NCBI RefSeq assembly: GCF_900111775.1
Contig: NZ_FOJJ01000004.1
Span: forward strand, 31,535 to 95,534
DNA: 64,000 nt
Direction: 5' to 3'
DNA from: Desulfuromonas acetexigens
Lineage (GTDB): Bacteria > Desulfobacterota > Desulfuromonadia > Desulfuromonadales > Trichloromonadaceae
The translations under genes and the position numbers were made by a program. Positions 57,058 through 64,000 of the stretch are shown in pieces. Numbering within the stretch: the first letter of the stretch is position 1; each line of letters opens with the position of its first letter. Below the pieces are notes generated by a model. It did no database searches. It saw only the letters and a list, made by a program, of their open reading frames with translations, and had not been told where the DNA came from.

Positions 57058-57816
57058 TCAAATCTTGTCGCTCCGAGTGCCCTGCCGGCGACGGACGACT
57101 TCGAAAAGAGCGACCCCGGCCGCCACCGAGGCATTCAGGGAGGAGAGCGTGCCGCGCATGGGAATGCTCAGCAGCCCGTCGCAATGGCGCCGCACGTTGG
57201 GACGCAGACCGCTCCCCTCGCTACCCAGCACCAGGACCAGGTCCCCCGCCAGATCGACATCGAACAGAGGCTGGGCGCCCTCTTCCCCGGCCAGCCCGAA
57301 CACCCAGCATCCCGCCTCCTTCAATTCTTCGAGGGTACGGGCGATATTGGTCACCTGACAGAGGGGCAGATGGGCCAGGGCCCCGGCCGCCGCCCGGTCG
57401 ACCACCGCCGTGACGGAACAGGCCCGGTCCTTGGCGGTAATGACGCCATGACAGCCAGCGGCTTCGGCGCTGCGCAACACCGCACCAAAGTTGTGGGGAT
57501 CGGTCAGGCCGTCGAGCACGAGAAAAAAGGCCCTCTCCCCTGAACGTCGCCAGCGTTCGAAAAGTTCCTCCAACTCGACATAAGCGAAGGGTTCGATGCT
57601 CAGCACCAACCCCTGGTGATAGCCGTTTCCGGCCAACCGGTCGAGATCTTTCCGCTCGCGGCGCCGCACCGGCACCTGGCGCCGCTCGGCCTCGGCCAGC
57701 ACCTCATCGACCCGGGGGGAGCGGGCATCGCGGGCGACGAAAAGCTCCAGGGGCTTGCGCCGTTCCCCCGCCAGAGCTTCGCGCACCGGGTTCAACCCAT
57801 AGACAACGTCATTCAT
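57058..57816 (-). CDS. rlmB: 23S rRNA (guanosine-2'-O)-methyltransferase, SpoU family
   Basis: 252 residues. An N-terminal L30e-like substrate domain (VYGLNPVREALAGERRKPLE) leads to the knotted SpoU domain: LDGLTDPHNFGAVLRSAEAA, VLVLGSEGSGLRPNVRRHCD and IPMRGTLSSLNASVAAGVAL. These fit RlmB, which methylates G2251; a related TrmH-type target cannot be excluded. It overlaps pyrF by 4 bases (ATGA). Confidence 0.9.
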   Translation of the reverse strand: MNDVVYGLNPVREALAGERRKPLELFVARDARSPRVDEVLAEAERRQVPVRRRERKDLDRLAGNGYHQGLVLSIEPFAYVELEELFERWRRSGERAFFLVLDGLTDPHNFGAVLRSAEAAGCHGVITAKDRACSVTAVVDRAAAGALAHLPLCQVTNIARTLEELKEAGCWVFGLAGEEGAQPLFDVDLAGDLVLVLGSEGSGLRPNVRRHCDGLLSIPMRGTLSSLNASVAAGVALFEVVRRRQGTRSDKI

Positions 57817-58550
57817 GAACGGCCGCGCAGCGCTTCTTCGATCTCGGCAAGAATGAGATCGGCGGCTTCCACCGGATCGGCGGCCGCCGAAATGGGCCGG
57901 CCGATCACCAGATAATCGGCCCCGGCAGCGATTGCCTCGGCGGGCGTGGTCACCCGCTTCTGATCGTCCAGGGAGGCGAACGCCGGACGCACCCCGGGAG
58001 TGACGATGACGAATTCCGGTCCGCAGGCGTCGCGGATCAGACCGACTTCCTGGGGAGAGGCGACCACCCCGTCCATCCCCGCCTCCTTCGCCAGGCGGGC
58101 CAGACGTGGTACCATTTCGCGCACCGACCGATCGATCCCCACCGCCCGCAAAGTCTCTTCGGTGGAGGAGGTGAGAATGGTCACCGCCAGCAGCAGCGGC
58201 CGCTCCGCGCTCCCCCGGGGGCAGGAGGCATCGGCCTTGGCCACCGTCTCGCGCATCATTTCCGGCCCGCCCAAGGCGTGGACGTTAAACATCCGTACTC
58301 CGAGGCGGCAGGCCTCAACCCCGGCCATAGCCACGGTATTGGGGATGTCGTGGTATTTGAGGTCGAGAAAAACCTCGCCCCCCTCCCCTCGGATCATGCG
58401 CACGACATCGGAGCCGCAGCGGGTGAAGAGCTGCTTGCCAACTTTGAACACCCCGACCTTATCATGGAGCAGCTTGACCCATTTTTCCGCATCCTCGAAA
58501 CAGTCCACGTCGAGGGCGAAAATCAGTCGCTCCTTAGCTTCATTTCTCAT
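57813..58550 (-). CDS. pyrF: Orotidine 5'-phosphate decarboxylase
   Basis: 245 residues; LIFALDVDCFEDAEKWVKLL, GVFKVGKQLFTRCG and the catalytic VFLDLKYHDIPNTVAMAGV (Asp-Lys-Asp). Last step of UMP synthesis. Coupled by ATGA overlaps to the DUF4388 gene upstream and rlmB downstream. Confidence 0.96.
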   Translation of the reverse strand: MRNEAKERLIFALDVDCFEDAEKWVKLLHDKVGVFKVGKQLFTRCGSDVVRMIRGEGGEVFLDLKYHDIPNTVAMAGVEACRLGVRMFNVHALGGPEMMRETVAKADASCPRGSAERPLLLAVTILTSSTEETLRAVGIDRSVREMVPRLARLAKEAGMDGVVASPQEVGLIRDACGPEFVIVTPGVRPAFASLDDQKRVTTPAEAIAAGADYLVIGRPISAAADPVEAADLILAEIEEALRGRS

Positions 58551-59776
58551 CCCTTCCTCCCGATAAATGATTTGACCCGTTGCGTGACTTCGCGCACCCG
58601 CTGGATCAGTTCTCCAGACTCGACTTCCGGCAGTTCCCGCCGGGCCACGCCACAGGCCATATAAATCAGTTCACTCAAGGCCTCGGCCAGTAGTCGTTCT
58701 TTATCCCCCTCTTCGAGCCCAGCAAGATTGGCGAGAATGCGCCCACCGTCGACGGAACCATCGTCGCAGAGACCAACATCGCGGAAGACGAAGGAAAAAG
58801 GCTGGGGCACGTCGCGCATGAAAGCCCGGACCTCGTCGAGGAAGCCGGGGTGCCTGCCCAGCACCCGGCGGCTGATGGCGGTCAGGGCACCGTTGAAGAT
58901 ATTCAGCAGGTCTCCGAGTTCCCCCTCCAACGGCGGCGCCGGAGCCTCTTCCATGGCGACTAGCCCCTTTTCGAGGAGCTGATGCAGCAGCCGCAATCCC
59001 TCGAACTCCCCACCTCCGGCTTTGCGCAGCAGTTCCCGCACCGGATAGCGTCCCTGGGCGATCAGTTCCAACATACGCTCGGCGACCGGCGGCAAACCGG
59101 CCAGGGTTTTGCCGGTCAGTACCGGCAGATGCCGATCGGAGCCGATGCGACGCATGAAGAGCGCCCGCTCGTCGAAACGCCGCAGGCCTTCCATAATGAG
59201 ATTCTGGGTACTCATGGACAGGCGCACCTGCTCATCGACTTCAGGGGTACGCGCAACGAAAAAAAAGCTCCCGCCAGACAAGGCAAAGAGGCTGTAAATG
59301 ATCGTTTCGGCCCGATAGCGAACGACCTGCCAGAGATCCTTGGCCCCCACCAACCCCTTGTCGACCAGCAGCTGCCCCGTCGGCGGTACGCCCCCCGCCA
59401 GGTTTCGCGCCCAGTGCAGGGCGGAACGATCAAGCTTGCCCAGGACGCAGAGAATCTCACCCAACTGCTCCTCGGGCAGGGAGCTGGAGGCGGCGATGAT
59501 CTCCCCCTGCAGGAAGGACAACTCCTTGACTCCGGCAGGAAAGTAAAAGGTCAGCACTCCCGACTTGCGGAACATGTTAAAAAAAGAGAGCAGATCAGCG
59601 ATGGCCAACTCGCCCAGCTCGCCGGCCATGACCAACTCGCCCTCATCGCGACGATGGGTCAGAAGCAGATGCCGGGGGGAAAAGGAGGACAGCTCCAGGG
59701 TTTTTTGCCCCAGTTCCCTGACCACGGGATGAGGCAGACTCAACCGGCCGCCGCTGTCGATGATCATCTTCGCCAT
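58547..59776 (-). CDS. DUF4388 (PATAN-type) regulatory protein
   Basis: 409 residues from ATG 59774-59776 behind AAAGAGG. The N-terminal region (MAKMIIDSGGRLSLPHPVVR) resembles a short swapped-hairpin strand, then MAGELGELAIADLLSFFNMF and SGVLTFYFPAGVKELSFLQG form the DUF4388 core, with ILCVLGKLDRSALHWARNLA and a winged-helix-like continuation. The C-terminal third is helical and unrecognised. PATAN domains are common with two-component systems in deltaproteobacteria; no partner is adjacent. Confidence 0.8.
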   Translation of the reverse strand: MAKMIIDSGGRLSLPHPVVRELGQKTLELSSFSPRHLLLTHRRDEGELVMAGELGELAIADLLSFFNMFRKSGVLTFYFPAGVKELSFLQGEIIAASSSLPEEQLGEILCVLGKLDRSALHWARNLAGGVPPTGQLLVDKGLVGAKDLWQVVRYRAETIIYSLFALSGGSFFFVARTPEVDEQVRLSMSTQNLIMEGLRRFDERALFMRRIGSDRHLPVLTGKTLAGLPPVAERMLELIAQGRYPVRELLRKAGGGEFEGLRLLHQLLEKGLVAMEEAPAPPLEGELGDLLNIFNGALTAISRRVLGRHPGFLDEVRAFMRDVPQPFSFVFRDVGLCDDGSVDGGRILANLAGLEEGDKERLLAEALSELIYMACGVARRELPEVESGELIQRVREVTQRVKSFIGRKG

Positions 59777-59811
59777 GATGCCTCTTTCCGGTTGCGAGCG
59801 AGCCTTTGCTT

Positions 59812-61536
59812 TCAGCCCGCCAGGGCGCTGCGCACCCGCGCCGCCACCACCTCGGCCACCTCGGCCAGGGGCACCATCTCCCGGGTGCCGCTGCGCCGCT
59901 CCTGCACTTCGAGGGCACCGTCCTTGAGTCCCCGCGCCCCGACCGTCACCCGCAGCGGAATGCCGAGCAGGTCGGCGTCCTTGAACTTGCTGCCGGGGCG
60001 CTCGTCGCGGTCGTCGAGGAGCACTTCGACTCCGCGCTCCAGCAGATCGGCATAGAGTTTTTCGGCGGCCGCGCAAACCTCGGCGTCGTTGGGATTGACC
60101 ATGGTGACGATGACCTGGAAGGGGGCGATGGGCATGGGAAAAATGATGCCGTTTGCATCGTTGTTCTGCTCGATGGCCGCCGCCACCGTGCGCCCCACGC
60201 CGATACCGTAGCAGCCCATGAAGATCACCTGCTCTTGCCCCTGGGCATCGAGGAAGGTAGCGCCGAGGGCCTGGGAATATTTGGTGCCGAGCTTGAAGAC
60301 GTGGCCGACCTCGATCCCCCGCCAGACCTCGAGCTTGCCGGCGCAGCGCGGGCAGGGATCACCGGCGACCGCCTCGCGCAGATCGGCGAAGGTTTCGACG
60401 GTAAAATCCCGGCCGCAGGTCACGCCGGTGTAATGGGCGTCGGCCTCGTTGGCGCCGGTCACGGCATCGGCCATGGCGCGCACCTCGAAGTCGGCGAAAA
60501 TCCGCCCTTTCAGCCCCACCGGCCCGGCGAAACCACTCGGCGCCCCGGTCACGCGGCGCACCGTCTCCTCGTCGGCCAGCTCCACCTCGTTGCAGCACAG
60601 CAGCCGGCAGAGTTTGATGTCGTTAAGCTCGCGATCGCCGCGCAGCAGCACCGTCGCCGTCTCGCCGCCGTCGGTGCGCAGGATCAGGGTCTTGATCAGC
60701 CGCGCCGGTTCCACCTTGAGAAAAGCGGCGACCTCCTCGATGGTCCGCTGGTTCGGCGTCGCCACTTTGCTCAACGCCTCGGTCGGCGCCGGTGCCGTGG
60801 CGCCGGCATCGCGCAATTCCGCCTTTTCGACATTGGCGGCGTATTCGCAGCTGTCGCAGGATACGATGGCGTCTTCGCCCGAATCGGCCAGCACCATGAA
60901 CTCGTGGGAGGAGCTGCCGCCGATGTTGCCGGTGTCGGCCTCGACGGCGCGGAAGCGCAGGCCGCAGCGCTCGAAGATGCGCCGATAGGCCTGGTACATC
61001 TTGTCATAGGCGACGTCGGCACCAGCCTCGTCCACATCGAAGGAATAGGCATCCTTCATGATGAACTCACGGCCGCGCATGAGGCCGAAACGGGGACGTA
61101 TCTCGTCGCGGAACTTGGACTGAACCTGGTAGAGATTCAGCGGCAGTTGCCGGTAGGAACGAACCTCACGGCGGACGATGTCGGTGATGACCTCCTCGTG
61201 CGTCGGTCCGAGGCAGAAATCGGCCTCTTTACGATCCTTGAAGCGCAGCAACTCCTTGCCGTACTGCTCCCAGCGGGTCGATTCCTGCCAGAGTTCGGCG
61301 GGAACGACCATCGGCATCAGCAGCTCGATTGCCCCGGCCCGGTTCATCTCCTCGCGGATGATCTGTTCGACCTTGCGAATCGAGCGGAGCCCGAGGGGCA
61401 GATAGCTATAAATACCGGCGGCGATCTTGCGGATCATGCCCGCGCGCATCATCAGCTGGTGGCTGACCACCTCGGCATCGGCCGGGGTCTCTTTCAAGGT
61501 ATTGAGAAGATATTGGGAATAGCGCATGGTCGGCAC
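59812..61536 (-). CDS. proS: Prolyl-tRNA synthetase, bacterial type
   Basis: 574 residues. Class II motif 1 area [20 protein letters not shown], motif 2 [20 protein letters not shown], an inserted YbaK-like editing domain ([20 protein letters not shown], near residues 230-400), and motif 3 with [18 protein letters not shown]. The editing insert is complete, so mischarged Ala-tRNA-Pro should be cleared. Confidence 0.97.
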   Translation of the reverse strand: MPTMRYSQYLLNTLKETPADAEVVSHQLMMRAGMIRKIAAGIYSYLPLGLRSIRKVEQIIREEMNRAGAIELLMPMVVPAELWQESTRWEQYGKELLRFKDRKEADFCLGPTHEEVITDIVRREVRSYRQLPLNLYQVQSKFRDEIRPRFGLMRGREFIMKDAYSFDVDEAGADVAYDKMYQAYRRIFERCGLRFRAVEADTGNIGGSSSHEFMVLADSGEDAIVSCDSCEYAANVEKAELRDAGATAPAPTEALSKVATPNQRTIEEVAAFLKVEPARLIKTLILRTDGGETATVLLRGDRELNDIKLCRLLCCNEVELADEETVRRVTGAPSGFAGPVGLKGRIFADFEVRAMADAVTGANEADAHYTGVTCGRDFTVETFADLREAVAGDPCPRCAGKLEVWRGIEVGHVFKLGTKYSQALGATFLDAQGQEQVIFMGCYGIGVGRTVAAAIEQNNDANGIIFPMPIAPFQVIVTMVNPNDAEVCAAAEKLYADLLERGVEVLLDDRDERPGSKFKDADLLGIPLRVTVGARGLKDGALEVQERRSGTREMVPLAEVAEVVAARVRSALAG

Positions 61537-61583
61537 CTCTTGTCATGCAGGATTAAATCGATCGGACCGGTTGAAAGTGAGGG

Positions 61584-61612
61584 AAATTAGCGTATTTCAA
61601 AGGGAAATGCAA
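61584..61612 (-). promoter_or_regulatory. Candidate promoter of proS
   Basis: On the minus strand TTGCAT (61607-61612), 17-base spacer and TAATTT (61584-61589), 48 bases before the proS start and directly after the SNF2 stop. Confidence 0.45.
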
Positions 61613-61613
61613 G

Positions 61614-63803
61614 CTAGAACCCCGGCAGTTTAAATTTCATCGTCACCTCGCCGGTTGCGGGATCGACCGAAATCGCCCCTTCTTCAGCCTGCAGAGCCTG
61701 TCCGGTGGCCATCTGCATCAAACCGGAAAGAAAAGCCATTCCCTGATTCATGACTTGGGCAAGCTTTTCCGGAGAGGCGCCAGCAACCGCGTACGGGGAA
61801 GAAGCCTTCTGTTCGACGGCAACAGCTGCGGCGACCGGTTGCATCACCGGCGTTTCGGTTTCAACCGGTTCTGCGCAGGGATCGCTTGTGGCGACGGTCG
61901 CTTCCGCCGATGCCGGCGCCTCGGACTCCGGAGGAACGGGGCGACTGAACTGCTCCACGGCCGCCTCCAGCTGCTCCAGAAACTGGGGGCGGCCCCGGTC
62001 GGCGAAATCGACGTTGTCGAGGGTGCTCCCCGGGCTCAACACCCCTTCGAAAAGATCCTGCTTGAGCAGCAGCCCTTCGGCAATGCGACTTTCGATGGAG
62101 TCACGAGCGATCAGGTTGATGACGGTCAGATGCCCGCTCTGCTGGCCGAGACGATCGATGCGGCCGATGCGCTGGTTCTTCTTGGCAGGGTTCCAAGGGA
62201 GTTCGAAGTTGATTACCGTATCGGCGACCTGCAGGTTGAGGCCGGCGCCGCCGGCTTCGGTGGAAAGGAAGACCCGACATCTCGAATTCTCCTCGAACTC
62301 GCGGATCAGCGCCGCTCGTTTGGGCACCGGCACCTTGCCGGAAAGCTCCACATAGCCGAGATTGTTCTCCCGCAGCATGCGACCGATGAGCTGGTTCATG
62401 CGCACCCACTCGGAAAAGATCACGATCTTGCGTGGCGACCGTTTCAGGTCGAGTTGATCGAGAAGGATGTGGCGCAGTTGGTCGAGCTTGGGGGAATAAT
62501 GGATTTCCTCCTCCGGCTCGACGAGAAAGGTCGAATCGCAGACCATGCGCATCTTGGCCAACAGCAGCTGCAACTTCTGCAGGTCGAAGGGGGTCATGAA
62601 TTTCTTGCGCAGGATCTGGGCCACACCGTTGGCATAACTCGCATGATGGTCGATCTGGCGGGGATGCAACGCCACCGGAACATCGTGGTGAGTGATGTGG
62701 GGAAGCTGGCGGATGACGGCTTTCTTCTCACGGCGGATCAGGATCGGCTGCAGGCGCTCTTTCAGGCTTTGCAGGTTGTAATAGCCGGTGATCTTGTTTT
62801 TCTGCCGGGGGTCGAAACAGCAGTGCTGGTAGGAAAATTCCCAGAGGGGGGATAAAAGTTTCGGGGCGAGAAAATCGACGATAGAGTAAAGATCGACCAG
62901 GCGGTTCTCGATCGGCGTGCCGGTGATGACCAGGGCATGCTTGCGCGGGATCGTCTTGACCACGCCGGCGGTCTGGGTTTCGTAATTCTTGATCCGCTGG
63001 GCCTCGTCGAGAATGATGAAATCGGGAGCGTATTTTTGCAGCAGCGGCAGGTCGCGCAACGTCGCCTCGTAGTTGCAGATGAGAAAATAGGCGTCGGACT
63101 CCCGGTAAAGCGCGGCACGTTCCTCGGGCGCGCCCTGTACCACCACCGCCTTCTCGGCGCTAAACCGCTCGATTTCCTTTTGCCACTGATCCTTGAGCGA
63201 GGCAGGGCAGACGATCAGGGTGCGCGTGAACCCGAACAGATCCTTTTTCAACACCGCCGTGGCGATGGCCTGCAGGGTCTTGCCCAGCCCCATCTCGTCG
63301 GCGATGATCGCCCCCTTGCGATAGAGAGCGAACTCGATTCCCTCCTTCTGGTAGGGGAAGAGATCGGCCCTGATCAGAGCGTAATCGGGGTGCCGCTTTT
63401 CCCGGAGCTCCGCCAGCAGCCGCGCTTCGAAAAACTCCTCCACCGCCTCCAACACCTCGGGCCGGATCAGAATCTCCTTAAGTTCCCGGGCGGCCTCGAT
63501 AAAGGCGAGAAAATCCCCGGTTTTGTCGGCGGCAAGGGTTCGGTCAGGGGCAAAAAATTCGGCGATCAGCTCCGCCGCGGCGGCGGGCAGTGCATGGGGA
63601 TAAAACCAGGCGATCCGATTTTCCCGGTGGGGATCGAGAAAGATCTCGACAAAGGGATAGTCCTGCCCCGCGACCGGCGATCCACCGCCCTTCTTGAAGC
63701 GGGCGAAGGCATGCATCAGGTGCTTGCAGGTGCCCAGCTTGTTGGTGCGGTAGTCGGGGCAGGAGCAGTAGCCCTGCTCGGCCTCGAGATCGCGAAAGGT
63801 CAA
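61614..63803 (-). CDS. SWIM zinc finger / SNF2-family helicase
   Basis: 729 residues from TTG 63801-63803, the only start in the frame after an in-frame TGA at 63849-63851. A SWIM zinc finger (CSCPDYRTNKLGTCKHL, residues 13-29) comes first, then the SNF2 ATPase: IIADEMGLGKTLQAIATAVL (Walker A), IILDEAQRIKNYETQ (DEAQ box), ITGTPIENRLVDLYSI, FLSTEAGGAGLNLQVADTVI and QRIGRIDRLGQQSGH (motif VI). The last 110 residues are low-complexity and acidic. SWIM/SNF2 proteins remodel DNA-protein complexes or serve in defence; the substrate is unknown. The short segment before SWIM suggests a lost N-terminus. Confidence 0.85.
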   Translation of the reverse strand: MTFRDLEAEQGYCSCPDYRTNKLGTCKHLMHAFARFKKGGGSPVAGQDYPFVEIFLDPHRENRIAWFYPHALPAAAAELIAEFFAPDRTLAADKTGDFLAFIEAARELKEILIRPEVLEAVEEFFEARLLAELREKRHPDYALIRADLFPYQKEGIEFALYRKGAIIADEMGLGKTLQAIATAVLKKDLFGFTRTLIVCPASLKDQWQKEIERFSAEKAVVVQGAPEERAALYRESDAYFLICNYEATLRDLPLLQKYAPDFIILDEAQRIKNYETQTAGVVKTIPRKHALVITGTPIENRLVDLYSIVDFLAPKLLSPLWEFSYQHCCFDPRQKNKITGYYNLQSLKERLQPILIRREKKAVIRQLPHITHHDVPVALHPRQIDHHASYANGVAQILRKKFMTPFDLQKLQLLLAKMRMVCDSTFLVEPEEEIHYSPKLDQLRHILLDQLDLKRSPRKIVIFSEWVRMNQLIGRMLRENNLGYVELSGKVPVPKRAALIREFEENSRCRVFLSTEAGGAGLNLQVADTVINFELPWNPAKKNQRIGRIDRLGQQSGHLTVINLIARDSIESRIAEGLLLKQDLFEGVLSPGSTLDNVDFADRGRPQFLEQLEAAVEQFSRPVPPESEAPASAEATVATSDPCAEPVETETPVMQPVAAAVAVEQKASSPYAVAGASPEKLAQVMNQGMAFLSGLMQMATGQALQAEEGAISVDPATGEVTMKFKLPGF

Positions 63804-63861
63804 TTTCTCAACTTTCGCAGCAGTATGACAGGGCCTAAAGCCCTGAAATCAAAATGATCTT

Positions 63862-64000
63862 TCAAAAGACATGGGCCGGAAGTAGCGTTGCTCGTCGTAA
63901 CAAGGCCGGTATCTGGGCCATGAAGTCCTCCAGCATCCCCCTTAGCGAGGCGGTCGGGAGTTCGGCGAAAGTCTTCAACACCTGCTCCAGATGGCTCAAG
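63862..64000 (-). CDS. C-terminal end of an unidentified protein (cut by window edge)
   Basis: An open frame enters from the right edge and ends with TGA at 63862-63864. Its 45 visible residues (LSHLEQVLKTFAELPTASLR, GMLEDFMAQIPALLRRATLL, PAHVF) look like an amphipathic helical protein. No family recognised. Probably upstream in the same transcript as the helicase; a small AGGGC/GCCCT stem lies between at 63829-63845. Confidence 0.45.
   Translation of the reverse strand, partial: LSHLEQVLKTFAELPTASLRGMLEDFMAQIPALLRRATLLPAHVF

Noticed and set aside
59806..61590. 594-codon plus-strand open frame opposite proS
   Set aside because: Exact antisense shadow of a complete prolyl-tRNA synthetase.

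Overview
The window looks like a chromosomal segment of a GC-rich deltaproteobacterium of the Desulfuromonadales (Geobacter / Desulfuromonas / Pelobacter type). This is inferred from the continuous order tRNA-tuf-rpmG-tRNA-secE-nusG-rplKAJL-rpoBC-rpsLG-fusA-tuf-S10-spc-alpha operons, a metV-metF-folD-gcvH one-carbon cluster, ackA/pta, DUF4388 and DUF3426 proteins and a sigma-54-like promoter. No rRNA operon and no CRISPR array were seen. All assignments come from reading the sequence; no database search was run.

Layout. (1) 1-7.3 kb is accessory DNA: the end of an ADP-ribosylglycohydrolase gene, a small membrane protein, a Phd/PIN toxin-antitoxin pair, a broken helicase gene that joins the 5' end of a NERD-type gene to the 3' end of a UvrD/AddA-type gene, and a compact integrative-element module. 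The module has overlapping excisionase, tyrosine integrase and OB-fold/HD genes, followed by a membrane-anchored MbcA/ParS-like protein. A Cro-like regulator is divergent from it across an operator-rich promoter region. The module lies at the 3' end of a tRNA-Arg gene. (2) 7.4-22 kb is mixed housekeeping: a secreted PhnD-like/metallo-beta-lactamase fusion, a DUF1573 protein, hpt, a zinc-ribbon/DUF3426 membrane protein, a ferredoxin, ackA, a FabH-like synthase, pta, a TonB-like protein, the folD-metV-metF-gcvH operon, a GGDEF protein, an FmdB-type zinc ribbon and gdhA. (3) 23.8-57 kb is the translation and transcription supercluster, all on the minus strand. It runs from a consensus promoter at 57,020-57,048 through four tRNAs, tuf, rpmG, tRNA-Trp, secE-nusG-rplKAJL-rpoBC. 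It restarts at a second promoter before rpsL and continues through rpsG-fusA-tuf and the S10, spc and alpha gene sets to a strong terminator after rplQ. (4) 57-64 kb carries a minus-strand rlmB-pyrF-DUF4388-proS group, then a SWIM/SNF2 helicase and the tail of an unidentified gene.

How the parts work together. Region 3 supplies ribosomal proteins, RNA polymerase core subunits, elongation factors and the SecYE channel. The two tuf genes encode the same 396-residue protein and differ only at the extreme 3' end, which suggests gene conversion. The C1 cluster links methylene-tetrahydrofolate with glycine cleavage and methyl formation. AckA and Pta interconvert acetate and acetyl-CoA, in keeping with an acetate-centred metabolism. 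The likeliest place for something undescribed is 3.7-7.3 kb. There, recombination genes, an OB/HD protein and a membrane-tethered toxin-binding-like domain form a compact gene set, with overlaps between the first three genes, behind a promoter whose -10 element lies inside palindromic operator half-sites.
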